A stretch of 64,000 nucleotides of DNA from Gordonibacter sp034932485 (GTDB taxonomy: Bacteria; Actinomycetota; Coriobacteriia; Coriobacteriales; Eggerthellaceae), in contig JAYFOQ010000022.1 of NCBI GenBank assembly GCA_034932485.1, forward strand, positions 19,580-83,579, written 5' to 3'. Made by a program: the position numbers and the translations under genes. Of the stretch, positions 32,968 to 42,020 are shown piece after piece. Within the stretch, counting starts at the first letter, position 1, and each line of letters begins with the position of its first letter. A model generated the notes under the pieces. The model made no database searches, was not told where the DNA came from, and was given only the letters and a program-made list of their open reading frames with translations.

Positions 32968-33713
32968 GGGTGGTGTTGAAGGTGAAGGTTAAGGAACAAA
33001 TTAGAAGGATGCTCGTCGCGGTCAAATCACATAAGAAGCAAGCGGCGGTTATTGGCACTTGCATAATCATCATCATTGGCGTTACGGTTGCACTGTCACT
33101 CGCAACCTGCTCGAGCAATTCCAATAAAAGGCATGACGGAGTTACCGAGAACAACATCGATGGCTTCTCATTCGAGCGGTTCAATAAAATTAGAGAGACC
33201 GGCGCCACCGATGCAGGCGATAGCAATGATGGCAGCCAAGATGAGGTTGGTGAAAACAAAGGCAACACACAAGAACAGATTGACGCCCTCACAGAGCAAT
33301 CCAGCGAATTTAGCAACCTAGGTCAAGACGCAGGCAAGGGTTCAACACCTGACGGCTCAGCCTCGAACAATATTCCCAACGACGATAGCTCCACCAACAA
33401 TGTCAATGCTCCCCAAGCACCAACAACGCCAGAAAAGCACTGGGTCGTTGATTACGAACAGGTTTGGGTAGAGGACTCCCCAGCCTGGATCGAGCAAGTG
33501 CCAATTTATGGGTATGAGGAGCAGTCCGTCTGCAATATCTGCAACCAGGTCATTACCAACAACGAAGTCGCACACGGCAAGGCACATATGCAGGCCGGTG
33601 AAGGTTCTGGGCACCACACGGAGTATAAGCAGGTTGTCACGGGATACAACACGGTCGGCCACCCAGCAGAGGGTCACTATACAACCGTAGAGTCGGGAGG
33701 GCATTGGGAATAA
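32964..33713 (+). CDS. Membrane-anchored protein with C-terminal Cys/His domain, 249 aa
   Basis: GTG at 32964 overlaps the leader-peptide stop. A basic start and a hydrophobic helix (AAVIGTCIIIIIGVTVALSL, about residues 26-45) are followed by a Cys, so it is a membrane anchor or lipoprotein-like. A long Asn/Ser/Asp linker leads to a compact domain. There, tandem Trp/Tyr-rich repeats (HWVVDYEQVW, IEQVPIYGYEEQ) enclose CNICNQVI and spaced His residues that could bind Zn. I do not know this family with certainty. Likely displayed on the outer face of the membrane during conjugation. Confidence 0.6.
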   Translation: MRVVLKVKVKEQIRRMLVAVKSHKKQAAVIGTCIIIIIGVTVALSLATCSSNSNKRHDGVTENNIDGFSFERFNKIRETGATDAGDSNDGSQDEVGENKGNTQEQIDALTEQSSEFSNLGQDAGKGSTPDGSASNNIPNDDSSTNNVNAPQAPTTPEKHWVVDYEQVWVEDSPAWIEQVPIYGYEEQSVCNICNQVITNNEVAHGKAHMQAGEGSGHHTEYKQVVTGYNTVGHPAEGHYTTVESGGHWE

Positions 33714-33758
33714 ACATCTTTATTGAAACTTCGTGTGTTAATCATGCACAGTTAATCA

Positions 33759-33790
33759 TGCACCGCCACAAGACGCGACGGTGCATTTTT
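33759..33790 (+). terminator. Terminator of the mobilisation operon
   Basis: Seven-bp arms TGCACCG/CGGTGCA (33759-33765, 33779-33785) are followed by five T. A tandem GTTAATCATGCAC repeat precedes it (about 33737-33763). It ends rightward transcription just before the convergent PHP-ATPase pair. Confidence 0.8.
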
Positions 33791-33802
33791 GATTCTCCAT
33801 AA

Positions 33803-34093
33803 TCAAGCTATCTCTTCTTGGGAAAAGCAGGTTTCGTTCACCGATGCACACACATCCGCAAGAATGCCCTTAAGGGTTTCGAAATAATATTTAGCCTCAC
33901 GATCAAGGGTGCCGTCTTGAACTAATTCATAATCAATGGTTTCCGCCATTCCTTCAAAGAATGATTTGTAAAATTTCTTAGCATCAAATTTACCGCTCTT
34001 CTTCTCTATCTCAAAAATTCTATTGTTGTCTTCTGTACTTAGTTCCAATTGATACCTATCCCCAAGCACTCTGAAGCTAATCTGCCTTTTCAT
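33803..34093 (-). CDS. Small partner of the PHP-ATPase, 96 aa
   Basis: Follows the PHP-ATPase gene with a 17-base overlap, so they are co-translated. The product is acidic and helical (YQLELSTEDNNRIFEIEKK, FEGMAETIDYEL), with no motif recognised. It may be an inhibitor or co-factor of the ATPase. Confidence 0.6.
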   Translation of the reverse strand: MKRQISFRVLGDRYQLELSTEDNNRIFEIEKKSGKFDAKKFYKSFFEGMAETIDYELVQDGTLDREAKYYFETLKGILADVCASVNETCFSQEEIA

Positions 34094-36461
34094 ATCGTTT
34101 CATCCTTTTCTTTATCGTATCTAAACCGCCTTCTACATTCTCTGCCACAAGACCTAACATTTTGTAATCGTCACATTCATATTCAAGCGCTCCTGACGAA
34201 ATGGAAATTTTTCCCTCATCATCTCGCTTAATCAGTATCACGTTGTCGGCATCAAGATTCACAATAAATTGAGGATTATGCGTCACCAATATCACTTGCC
34301 TACTTTGTGCAATGTTCCTGAAATCCTTGATTACAGCAGACTTTATGGCAGTCTGCGATATCTGATCCTCAGGTTGGTCAATAAGATATATTGAGCTGCC
34401 CTCAAGTCCATCAGCAAGAAGGGCAAAATAAATCTGAGCATTATATCCTTGCGAACGAGTCATAAATAAATCGTCCCCTTGATTAATTATTGCCTGCTGA
34501 GGTTTGAGTGCGTCATCGAGCAAGCTGTTAAGCTTGTTCTCTAGAACCAGAATAGGATCACCATCCTCATCATGGTATTGCAGAAGGCACTTCTTTAACG
34601 TAGAGGCGTCAACAGTCGAAGTGTCAATGTGCTTCCCCGCGCGTAGAACTTTAGACACGATATCTTCAAGAAAACGAGGAGAAATTTCCCTTGAAGCTGT
34701 TCGGGAGACAAAAACATACGCTCCAACGTTCTTTGTATCCGGCTTAATGGTAACGGGATCAAAAGAAAACTTCACTTCCTTAACCAGAGTTCTTTTTTTA
34801 ATAATACTGGCAACTCCCTCCGCAAAGGAGTTTTTATCCGAAAGGAAGCGCGTCTCAAGCTTACCTCTGTCCGTCGATCGATCTGTGAAGGATTTCTTTT
34901 TTGCATCTAGGACGGTATTGATGGCGTTGGCTATCGATTCATCCCGCTTGAGTGCACTGACTTGCCCCTGATGCTTTTTGATGATTTTGTTTAATATCCT
35001 CTCAACTGAAGCGATATCTTCAATATCTTCTTCGTCGAGTTGTTTCGCAAACGAATCTTTAAAGCCTTCAACAATATTGACAGCTTTTTTCAATTTCGAG
35101 ACAAAACTCGTCTCCTTGGTGGAAGACACCGCGCTTGCTCTCCCGATGATTTTCAGACCTGTCACTTCGGCTTGTTCACAAAAAGGCGGAATCGAAAAAT
35201 CGCAAAGAGCGGCCAACTGTTTTTGATAATCAACAGAACAGCGAACCGCCTGTACGTATGCATCCAAATATCGTTGTGCAATCTCTCGGTAGTTCCCCAC
35301 ATCTACAGCTTCAGGGAATTTTCCTTGCAGCTCCTCGCTGATTAGACCTTGCCCGAGATTCTCAAACCTATCCCTAATAACACCTTGGTGGTCAATCTTG
35401 AAATTCCCTTCAGGTATTACCGTCTCAACGACTATCCCGTTATCCTTAAGATACTTTTCATATCCATCTGATAACTGTTTCTTTATGCCATGATACTGAG
35501 TCAATTTGCTTATTAGCAACGATTTTCCGATTGAGTTATCACCAATAATTACGTTAATTCCTGGAGAAAGTGGTATAGAAATAGAGCTTTCATTTAATTG
35601 AAGTTCAATAGAATCCTTCGACTCGGGTGCCGGACTAAAAAAACTGTTGACAGTTTTGATACGTCCGAAATCGGTTACCGCCATTGCAAGACCCTTGAAT
35701 GTTGGCAAGCATTTCAAGTACGTATATGGCATTTCGTCCTGTTTATGCTCGTCATAATGGGGATAAACGGACCATTGATGACAATCACTACCAGTAATAA
35801 AGCGAAGCTTATCCTCTATGTCCTTTTCATAAATATAGTTCTTATTAAAAAGTTCGTTTTTTCTATTCTTGTATTCGAATACATCGAAGTATTCCAGAAA
35901 CAGGAATCTATCAAATCCCTGTTCTCCTACACTGTTCGCATCAGCATGTCTTACATTTTGGGATGTAAGCGAATTTTTCTGATGTGCTATTAGAACGACA
36001 TTTGAATTGATTGAACGAATGATTTCCCAAAATTTTGTTTCGCTGAATGCAGATTTCCCATCGTATTTAGGCTTTCCCGATATGCAAGGAATCGCACTGA
36101 CAATTCGATTTTCGATTTCATCTTCTGTATCGTCGAAGATTGCGACGATATGCACCTGAGAGTCTTCCTCATTATCACTAGGAAAGAGAACGCTGAACTC
36201 AACAGCAGGGAGCACTTTTCTAATACAGTTATCCGCACACTCTTCCTCTTTTAGTTTGAGATAGAGTTCTTTATCAAAGGCATCGTGATCGGATATTGCG
36301 CACATATTAACTTTTTTATTCTTAAGGCCTTCAATCAGCACTGAAATATTCTTCAGTGTTCCATCTTTAACCTTCGAATCATCCTTATGACTTGAAGCAT
36401 GGGAATGAATATGAAAGTCAACCTTTTGTCCAGTAAGAACCACTTTTTCCTGAGCCAACAC
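34077..36461 (-). CDS. PHP domain-ATPase (TrlF-like), 794 aa
   Basis: Residues about 10-270 form a PHP phosphoesterase domain: metal-binding HIHSHAS near residue 17, ISDHDAFD, and GSDCHQWS. An ABC/SMC-like ATPase follows with Walker A IIGDNSIGKSLL (about 305-316). A coiled-coil insertion comes next, then signature-like motifs and Walker B YLIDQPEDQIS (about 688), followed by LVTHNPQFIV. This domain order is the TrlF-type AAA-like ATPase linked to tRNA or nucleic-acid targeting and to phage defence. It is AT-rich and runs against the surrounding transfer genes, so it is cargo. Ribosome site GAGGAGGAC precedes the ATG. Confidence 0.82.
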   Translation of the reverse strand: MLAQEKVVLTGQKVDFHIHSHASSHKDDSKVKDGTLKNISVLIEGLKNKKVNMCAISDHDAFDKELYLKLKEEECADNCIRKVLPAVEFSVLFPSDNEEDSQVHIVAIFDDTEDEIENRIVSAIPCISGKPKYDGKSAFSETKFWEIIRSINSNVVLIAHQKNSLTSQNVRHADANSVGEQGFDRFLFLEYFDVFEYKNRKNELFNKNYIYEKDIEDKLRFITGSDCHQWSVYPHYDEHKQDEMPYTYLKCLPTFKGLAMAVTDFGRIKTVNSFFSPAPESKDSIELQLNESSISIPLSPGINVIIGDNSIGKSLLISKLTQYHGIKKQLSDGYEKYLKDNGIVVETVIPEGNFKIDHQGVIRDRFENLGQGLISEELQGKFPEAVDVGNYREIAQRYLDAYVQAVRCSVDYQKQLAALCDFSIPPFCEQAEVTGLKIIGRASAVSSTKETSFVSKLKKAVNIVEGFKDSFAKQLDEEDIEDIASVERILNKIIKKHQGQVSALKRDESIANAINTVLDAKKKSFTDRSTDRGKLETRFLSDKNSFAEGVASIIKKRTLVKEVKFSFDPVTIKPDTKNVGAYVFVSRTASREISPRFLEDIVSKVLRAGKHIDTSTVDASTLKKCLLQYHDEDGDPILVLENKLNSLLDDALKPQQAIINQGDDLFMTRSQGYNAQIYFALLADGLEGSSIYLIDQPEDQISQTAIKSAVIKDFRNIAQSRQVILVTHNPQFIVNLDADNVILIKRDDEGKISISSGALEYECDDYKMLGLVAENVEGGLDTIKKRMKRYEKAD

Positions 36462-36686
36462 AGTCCTCCTCTCGCTTATCTTAATTTGCTACATTTTAAA
36501 TCTTCCAAAAAGCAAATCACTCAACAATTTTAGTTGATTGATAAATCTCGGGATAGACGATAGTAACTATCATTTTCATCGAGTATAGGAGAGTCCTCGT
36601 AAGATCAAGGACCGCAGCCTTGGCGCTTTTCGCGTCAGAGCTGCGGTCCTTATCGAACGCTCCCTTCCGTAAATTAAACGATTAGC
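36462..36686. other. Spacer with terminator hairpin (36607-36651)
   Basis: Twelve-bp arms AAGGACCGCAGC (36607-36618) and complement (36640-36651) enclose a 21-base loop. It lies past the last gene of the leftward transfer operon (stop 36687) and probably ends it. Confidence 0.65.
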
Positions 36687-36803
36687 CTACTCGCTAATCA
36701 AATGCTCTTCCTCCCAGCGGGCGGCGTTGCCAGAGGCTTGGCAACAGGCGAGCGCTACTACGATTGCGGCTCCCATGAGGATGCCGATAAACCAGACAAT
36801 CAT
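36687..36803 (-). CDS. DUF3789-like small membrane protein, 38 aa
   Basis: MIVWFIGILMGAAIVVALAC is one membrane helix, followed by a short charged tail ending EEEHLISE. Such tiny proteins (DUF3789-like) sit in conjugation operons. A strong GAGGAGG lies 6 bases upstream, and its ATG overlaps the adhesin stop by 4 bases (ATGA). Confidence 0.6.
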   Translation of the reverse strand: MIVWFIGILMGAAIVVALACCQASGNAARWEEEHLISE

Positions 36804-39800
36804 TGCAGGTCCTCCTCTACATCCACGACCTCATCGGCTGCCTTGCGGCGGCGAAGATAGATCCCCGCACCGGCCGTTGTACCCGCACCAGCTGCTGCAA
36901 GTGCAACTACCCACCAGGGGAAACTGTCGCCAGTCTTCGGAAGGTCCGCCTGCTCACTTTCCTTAGCAGGCACAGCCTTATCCTTCATCTCAACCTTTTG
37001 CACATCACCTGTGGCTTCAACCGTGAACTTAACATCCTCAGCAATCTCATAGCCAGCGGGAGCACTAGTCTCGCGCAAAGTGTAATCGCCAGGTTCCAAC
37101 CCGTTAATGCGGTGAACCTTGCCGTCGGTATCCCATTCGGCAACGACCTTGTTATCCTTGTCGATTACCCGCAAATGCGCTCCAGGAAGCTCTTCGCCCG
37201 TAGCGATATCGGTCTTGGAGATGTCGACCTTGGTATAGTCATCTTTCATTTCAACTTTCTGCACATCGCCCGTTGGTTCAACGGTGAACTCAACCGAAGT
37301 TGCCATCAGGTAGCCTTCAGGCGCAATAGTTTCAGTGAGTACGTAATCACCCGGTTCAATGCCAACAATACGATGAGCCTCATCAGTGGAAACCCATTCC
37401 TCAACGACATTGCCATCTTTGTCGATGATAACCAGCGTGGCACCCGGCAACTCTTCGCCTGTGGTGGCATCAGTTTTGCTGATATCCAAAACAGTCGGCG
37501 TGTTCTCGAAGGTGAGCTCAAGCGTATCGCTGAACTGAGCATCCTGGGCGTCCAAACCAATGAAGCCCTGGTCATCGACCTTAAAGGTTACAGGCTGGGT
37601 CTCCAATGGCATAAAATAGCCCGCAGGTGTTTGAATCTCTTCAACCTCGAACGTACCATGCGGCATGTAGGGCAGCTCTGCTGTGCCGTTAGCCTCAGTA
37701 GTCAACTCGTACTCCCACTTGACGTTAAAGCTGGAATCTAACTCGCCAACAGCTGCAGGTGCCATTTGCGTGATGCGAAACGTCGCGCCACCAAGCGCCT
37801 TGGTCGTGTCAGTAGAATCCACCTTCAACAATTTAAGCGTGGTCGGCATATCAACCATATCGAACTCCTCGACCACAACAGGCACAAGCTGGCCTTGACT
37901 CTGGATGCCAATGTGATGCTCCTCTGTATCGAGTGCCCAGCCTTCAGGACTCTTGGTCTCGTAGGCCACATAATTGCCCAGAAACAAATCCTCAATCGAG
38001 GCCTTTCCTTGCGCATCTGTGATCACGTAGCCGACAATCTGCCCGTCCGAAAAGCGCACGGTACCGTCGCCTGTTACCACGTCACCTTCGGCCTTGATAC
38101 AGTACTCGGCTCCCTCAACTGGTACCTTGGTGGTGCCGTCGGTTTTGAGCAATTGGACCTCAGCGCGGATAGGTGCATCAGCATAGGTAACGATAATGGG
38201 ATCATCCCACGTGTGGTATTCATCAACTGCGAAGGTAATATCCTGCCCACCCAACACGTAGCCCTCAGGTGCCTGCACCTCATGGATGGTATAGGTGCCC
38301 TCATCGAGCTTCATCGGCAAAGTGACATGGCCCGTGCTACCGATGGTGGCCCATGTGTCCACGACCACCTCATTCATGTGGTCGGTATAGGTAACCAGCT
38401 TGTCGTCATCGTCGAAGATTTGGAAACTGCATGCAAGCGGGATCGACTTGCCGGTAGTACTGTCGACCTTTTGGATGGTGAGCGGGGTCTGCGGTATATG
38501 GTTTGCCACTACCTGAATGGGATCGTACTGACCCTCGGCAGAAACCGTGATCTTCCAGTCGTCCACGCCAATGAGCGTGATACCGTGTTCGGCCTTCACG
38601 CGCTCAGCAACATCATCAGGAATAATTTCATGCACCGTGTATTCACCGTAGGCCAAAGCCGCACTCCAGCCTGCAGGCACATGGGTCTTCGTGGACGCAA
38701 AACCATTCTCGTCAGTGACAAGCGTACAAACGACGCCCCCTTGTTGCACCTCCTCGCCCGTATCAGGAGATACCACCGCACTCACGTTCTCATTGATAAT
38801 CTGGAACTGCACGCCTTCGATGGCGATACGGGTAAACTCCTGATTCTCGTCATTATTGTTGGTAGGTACTTCCTTGAACAGGCGATAATCACCCCGCTGT
38901 ACTGTGTCGGGAACCTTTGGCGTGTTCCACGAATACGCGCTCTCACCAATAACGCCGTCACTCGTGATCTGCACACAGAACTTACGTGGTGGATTGGCTG
39001 GATTTACCCCATCGTCAAGGTTATATCCCTGCGGCGCTTTGACCTCCTCAATCACTGCAGTTCCAAGCGGCATGCATGCCGTGGTGCCGTTGGTCTGATA
39101 GTAAAGGATATCTCCTGCAACCTTGTATTCGTCAGAAAAGTAAGCGAACCCATCCTCATCAGTCGCAAACGTCCAAGAACGCACAGGGTCCCCCGACGCC
39201 TGTGCTGCTTCGGCACTCGAATAGTAGCCATCGTAGTACCTCACGCTGAATTGGGCACCAGAAAGGTCAGACGCCCCTTGGGGTCGATTGGTGTTGGTTG
39301 TTGCATCCACCTTACCCACCAGCATGCCCACGGGGTCGGTGCGAGCCAAGTCAACGACCGTCCCGCCGTTGACCGCCGCAGTCGCATCAGACGCTACCGC
39401 CACAGGATACGCTGTCTCGTCAATCGCCATACCAGAAGAAGGCTCAATTTCCTTGACCCAGTAGCTACCTACTTCAAGCTCATCAGCCTTAGCATAGCCA
39501 CCTGTATCCGTAACCATAGTCTTCACTAAATTGGAGCAAGCAGCATCAGCATACACACCATAAATCGCGTTTTCGACCGAATAGCAGCCGTTACCTTCAG
39601 TAACGTGAGGATTCGACGATACCTTCGTCAGTTCAACCGCGCCATAAGGAATGTATTCAAAAGAAAGGATGAGCTGAGTACTTGAACCCGTATAGAGCAT
39701 GAACGTAGAAAAGTTACCTGGCACTTCGCCACCGCGCATGGCAATCTGGCGTCCTGTAGCATGAATGTTGATCTCAGAACCATCAGTTCCAAATCCGATA

Positions 39801-40315
39801 ACTTGCTCACGTGCCCAGTCCTTAAAGTCCTGGCTACACCCATAGAGCGCATAGTCTCCATTGCTTGAGAATGTGTCTGATAGCAGAATATGCGCAAGGG
39901 CCGCATAACGTGCATCGTTCATCTCAGTGCCGTCATACCACGTGCTTGGCCACAATGATGCATCAAATCCAGGGCTACCATAGCTAAACCAAAGATCAGC
40001 TATCGTTTCGGCACTGCGTCCGCTCGGTGCCACCACAGATTCCTTGGCGTAGTTTCCGGAACTTGGCGTAGCCGCCCCCGGGTTGCCGCAATAGGCCATC
40101 TCGCCGTTGACGTGCATCCAATTGGTTCCATATCCCCCATAATAAATTGCACCGCCCACAACCAAATCGGCAGATTCGCCAGCATAGGCATCGCGAATAT
40201 CGGCCGCACCGACAGATAGAACCGAAGCAAACGCCAATGTTAGCGCCAACAAGACACTCATGGCTTTTTCTACCTTTGTAGGATGAATAACCTTTTCCTT
40301 TAATGTTTCTTGCAT
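36800..40315 (-). CDS. Sortase-anchored adhesin with thioester and CnaB (SpaA) domains, 1171 aa
   Basis: A signal peptide (MSVLLALTLAFASVLSVGAA) is followed by a thioester-domain region with YCGNPG (about residue 75) and GCSQDFKDW. Such domains form a Cys-Gln thioester that bonds covalently to surfaces. Then come about eight CnaB/SpaA-type domains with repeated LxKxD (AEVQLLKTDG, TTLKLLKVDS, VDISKTD) and E-boxes (YTIHEVQAPEGY). The C-terminus has LPKTGD (about residue 1124), a hydrophobic helix and RRRK. It lies in the conjugation operon, so it may hold mating cells together. ATG at 40315 is preferred to the TTG at 40357, which lies inside the upstream gene. Confidence 0.88.
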   Translation of the reverse strand: MQETLKEKVIHPTKVEKAMSVLLALTLAFASVLSVGAADIRDAYAGESADLVVGGAIYYGGYGTNWMHVNGEMAYCGNPGAATPSSGNYAKESVVAPSGRSAETIADLWFSYGSPGFDASLWPSTWYDGTEMNDARYAALAHILLSDTFSSNGDYALYGCSQDFKDWAREQVIGFGTDGSEINIHATGRQIAMRGGEVPGNFSTFMLYTGSSTQLILSFEYIPYGAVELTKVSSNPHVTEGNGCYSVENAIYGVYADAACSNLVKTMVTDTGGYAKADELEVGSYWVKEIEPSSGMAIDETAYPVAVASDATAAVNGGTVVDLARTDPVGMLVGKVDATTNTNRPQGASDLSGAQFSVRYYDGYYSSAEAAQASGDPVRSWTFATDEDGFAYFSDEYKVAGDILYYQTNGTTACMPLGTAVIEEVKAPQGYNLDDGVNPANPPRKFCVQITSDGVIGESAYSWNTPKVPDTVQRGDYRLFKEVPTNNNDENQEFTRIAIEGVQFQIINENVSAVVSPDTGEEVQQGGVVCTLVTDENGFASTKTHVPAGWSAALAYGEYTVHEIIPDDVAERVKAEHGITLIGVDDWKITVSAEGQYDPIQVVANHIPQTPLTIQKVDSTTGKSIPLACSFQIFDDDDKLVTYTDHMNEVVVDTWATIGSTGHVTLPMKLDEGTYTIHEVQAPEGYVLGGQDITFAVDEYHTWDDPIIVTYADAPIRAEVQLLKTDGTTKVPVEGAEYCIKAEGDVVTGDGTVRFSDGQIVGYVITDAQGKASIEDLFLGNYVAYETKSPEGWALDTEEHHIGIQSQGQLVPVVVEEFDMVDMPTTLKLLKVDSTDTTKALGGATFRITQMAPAAVGELDSSFNVKWEYELTTEANGTAELPYMPHGTFEVEEIQTPAGYFMPLETQPVTFKVDDQGFIGLDAQDAQFSDTLELTFENTPTVLDISKTDATTGEELPGATLVIIDKDGNVVEEWVSTDEAHRIVGIEPGDYVLTETIAPEGYLMATSVEFTVEPTGDVQKVEMKDDYTKVDISKTDIATGEELPGAHLRVIDKDNKVVAEWDTDGKVHRINGLEPGDYTLRETSAPAGYEIAEDVKFTVEATGDVQKVEMKDKAVPAKESEQADLPKTGDSFPWWVVALAAAGAGTTAGAGIYLRRRKAADEVVDVEEDLQ

Positions 40316-40328
40316 TTCTCCCACCGCC

Positions 40329-40814
40329 TTATCGTTGCTGACAAGTACGATTGGCAACGGGATTATCCTGACCTATGCGCGAGCTCTCCCGCGCGGTAGC
40401 AGCACGCTCTGCAAGTGGGCGCTCAGCATCATGCGCCTCGGCCCATCGGCGGCGCGCTTCCACAAGTGCTTCCTTGATTGCAGTCGGCATCACCTTAACA
40501 GTATCCTTAACTGCCGTCCCATCTTCATCGCGCAAAGGATTTCCATCCTCTCCGATGAACGTTTTTGTAAGCCAAACCTCCCGATTATCCAGCAATGGCA
40601 CGTCGTACCAATCATCCCCCTTATACTTCGAAGGGTTCACAAACTTCGGACTGAATTGATAACCGCTCACATCAACGCCGTCTATAACGGTGTCCGAAGG
40701 TAACGTCACTTGGTTAAAGGTCTTTGCCTCGCCCGTTTCGCGATCGGCATACTCTATCCCTTGGCGCACAAAGCTCTTGTGAAACGAGAGATAGACGTTT
40801 TTCTTTTCTGCCAT
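40329..40814 (-). CDS. Conjugative-element hypothetical protein, 161 aa
   Basis: NVYLSFHKSFV, VTLPSDTVIDGVDVSGYQFS and NPSKYKGDDWYDVPLLDN recur in small proteins next to adhesin and TrbL genes on such elements, but no function is established to my knowledge. AAAAGGAG lies 11 bases before the ATG. It leads into the adhesin gene 13 bases downstream. Confidence 0.6.
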   Translation of the reverse strand: MAEKKNVYLSFHKSFVRQGIEYADRETGEAKTFNQVTLPSDTVIDGVDVSGYQFSPKFVNPSKYKGDDWYDVPLLDNREVWLTKTFIGEDGNPLRDEDGTAVKDTVKVMPTAIKEALVEARRRWAEAHDAERPLAERAATARESSRIGQDNPVANRTCQQR

Positions 40815-41021
40815 GTATATCAGTGCTCCTTTTCGTTTTCGGGCCCATGAATCCGGAAGTGAGCCCTTTCGTTATCGCGGGGACATAATGTCCCCGTAAA
40901 CTCTCCGCGTCGTCATCGATACAACGCGACAGCCTCCTTTCTCCTTTTTAAGACAGCTCGAAATTCTTTTTCACCGTCTACCTTTATCTGATTTTTAACT
41001 GCATTGGAAACCGCCAAGCTG
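40815..41021. other. Intergenic spacer with palindrome copy 5
   Basis: CGGGGACATAATGTCCCCG at 40878-40896. The rest is uneventful; a short minus-strand frame here (40913-41167) mostly lies inside the next gene's antisense and is not supported. Confidence 0.6.
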
Positions 41022-42020
41022 CTATCCGCCCACAATGTCACGCGCCCAGCTGCCACTCTTGACGAGGGACAAAATGAGCAGAATACACATTGCGAGATAT
41101 TGAAGTGCATAAGTAAGGCCGTTAGCAATGCCATCGATGGGCGTATTTGTGCCAGGATTGGCAGCATTCAACCCGCCAAGGACGATTGGAAAGGACACAA
41201 GCAAAACAAGGATGATGATCCCCGCCAGACATACGGCCACGAAATTCTTAAGGTATCCAACGCCAATCTGACGTGTATCCTCGGTGCCCATCAATGCAAG
41301 CGGAATAGGACTAAAAGCAGCCATGAGGTATAGCTGAATGGCTCGTGCCCAGGAAACAACCAGTGCCACAATGTATGCCGCCAGCACTACGACCCAGCTG
41401 ATAAGAGCCACAATAAGCATGGCGACAAGTGCTGCTACATCATCATTGGTGGTGACAATTGACACGGCATTGAGGTCGATAACACCGCCCGCGCCGAACA
41501 TATTAATAATGCGCTCAATGGCAAGTTTGGTTACAGCATAGATTGACGACATAATCTCGAAGCTATTCTTTAAGAGAAACAAAAATACCGCGAAAAATAC
41601 CAGTAGAAATACGACCTCTTTGATTCCCGGCATGCTCGCGTTTCCATCCATTCTCTGCGAGATTTGAATAAGCTTGATAGTAAACACAAACCCGAGAACT
41701 CCGCAGCCGATAGGCAGTATTGCAACCTGCCAAACGCCATAAACAAGAGAATACATGGTAGTTTCTCCTGCTGTGCCAAGCATCGAATCGAAACTAGCGG
41801 CAAGAATGCCGTCATAACCAATGGATTTAAGCATGTTTATTTGATTCGCGAAGATCCAGTTGCAGCACTCACGTAATACCCCGCAAAGCCACTTGTTAAT
41901 GTCATCGCCAATGGCCGCAAACGCAAAGTCAGGAAAAAGCATAAGCGAACTTAGCATGAGAAACGTAAAAGCAAAGGGCAGAACAAAGCGCGGACTCTTG
42001 ATTGAAACCACGTCAATCAC
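41022..42020 (-). CDS. VirB6/TrbL-like channel protein, 332 aa
   Basis: A polytopic inner-membrane protein of a type IV secretion system. It has a cleavable or first membrane helix (FVLPFAFTFLMLSSLMLFPD) and about six further helices, including VVFLLVFFAVFLFLL and ALISWVVVLAAYIVALVV. The SWARAIQLYLMAAFSPIPLA segment is the conserved TrbL/VirB6 motif. It forms part of the membrane channel. The start overlaps the upstream gene by 4 bases. Confidence 0.82.
   Translation of the reverse strand: MIDVVSIKSPRFVLPFAFTFLMLSSLMLFPDFAFAAIGDDINKWLCGVLRECCNWIFANQINMLKSIGYDGILAASFDSMLGTAGETTMYSLVYGVWQVAILPIGCGVLGFVFTIKLIQISQRMDGNASMPGIKEVVFLLVFFAVFLFLLKNSFEIMSSIYAVTKLAIERIINMFGAGGVIDLNAVSIVTTNDDVAALVAMLIVALISWVVVLAAYIVALVVSWARAIQLYLMAAFSPIPLALMGTEDTRQIGVGYLKNFVAVCLAGIIILVLLVSFPIVLGGLNAANPGTNTPIDGIANGLTYALQYLAMCILLILSLVKSGSWARDIVGG

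Noticed and set aside
37766..39529. 587-codon plus-strand open frame
   Set aside because: It lies antisense inside the adhesin gene, whose repeats, signal peptide and LPKTGD are unmistakable; the plus-strand product has no domain or ribosome site.
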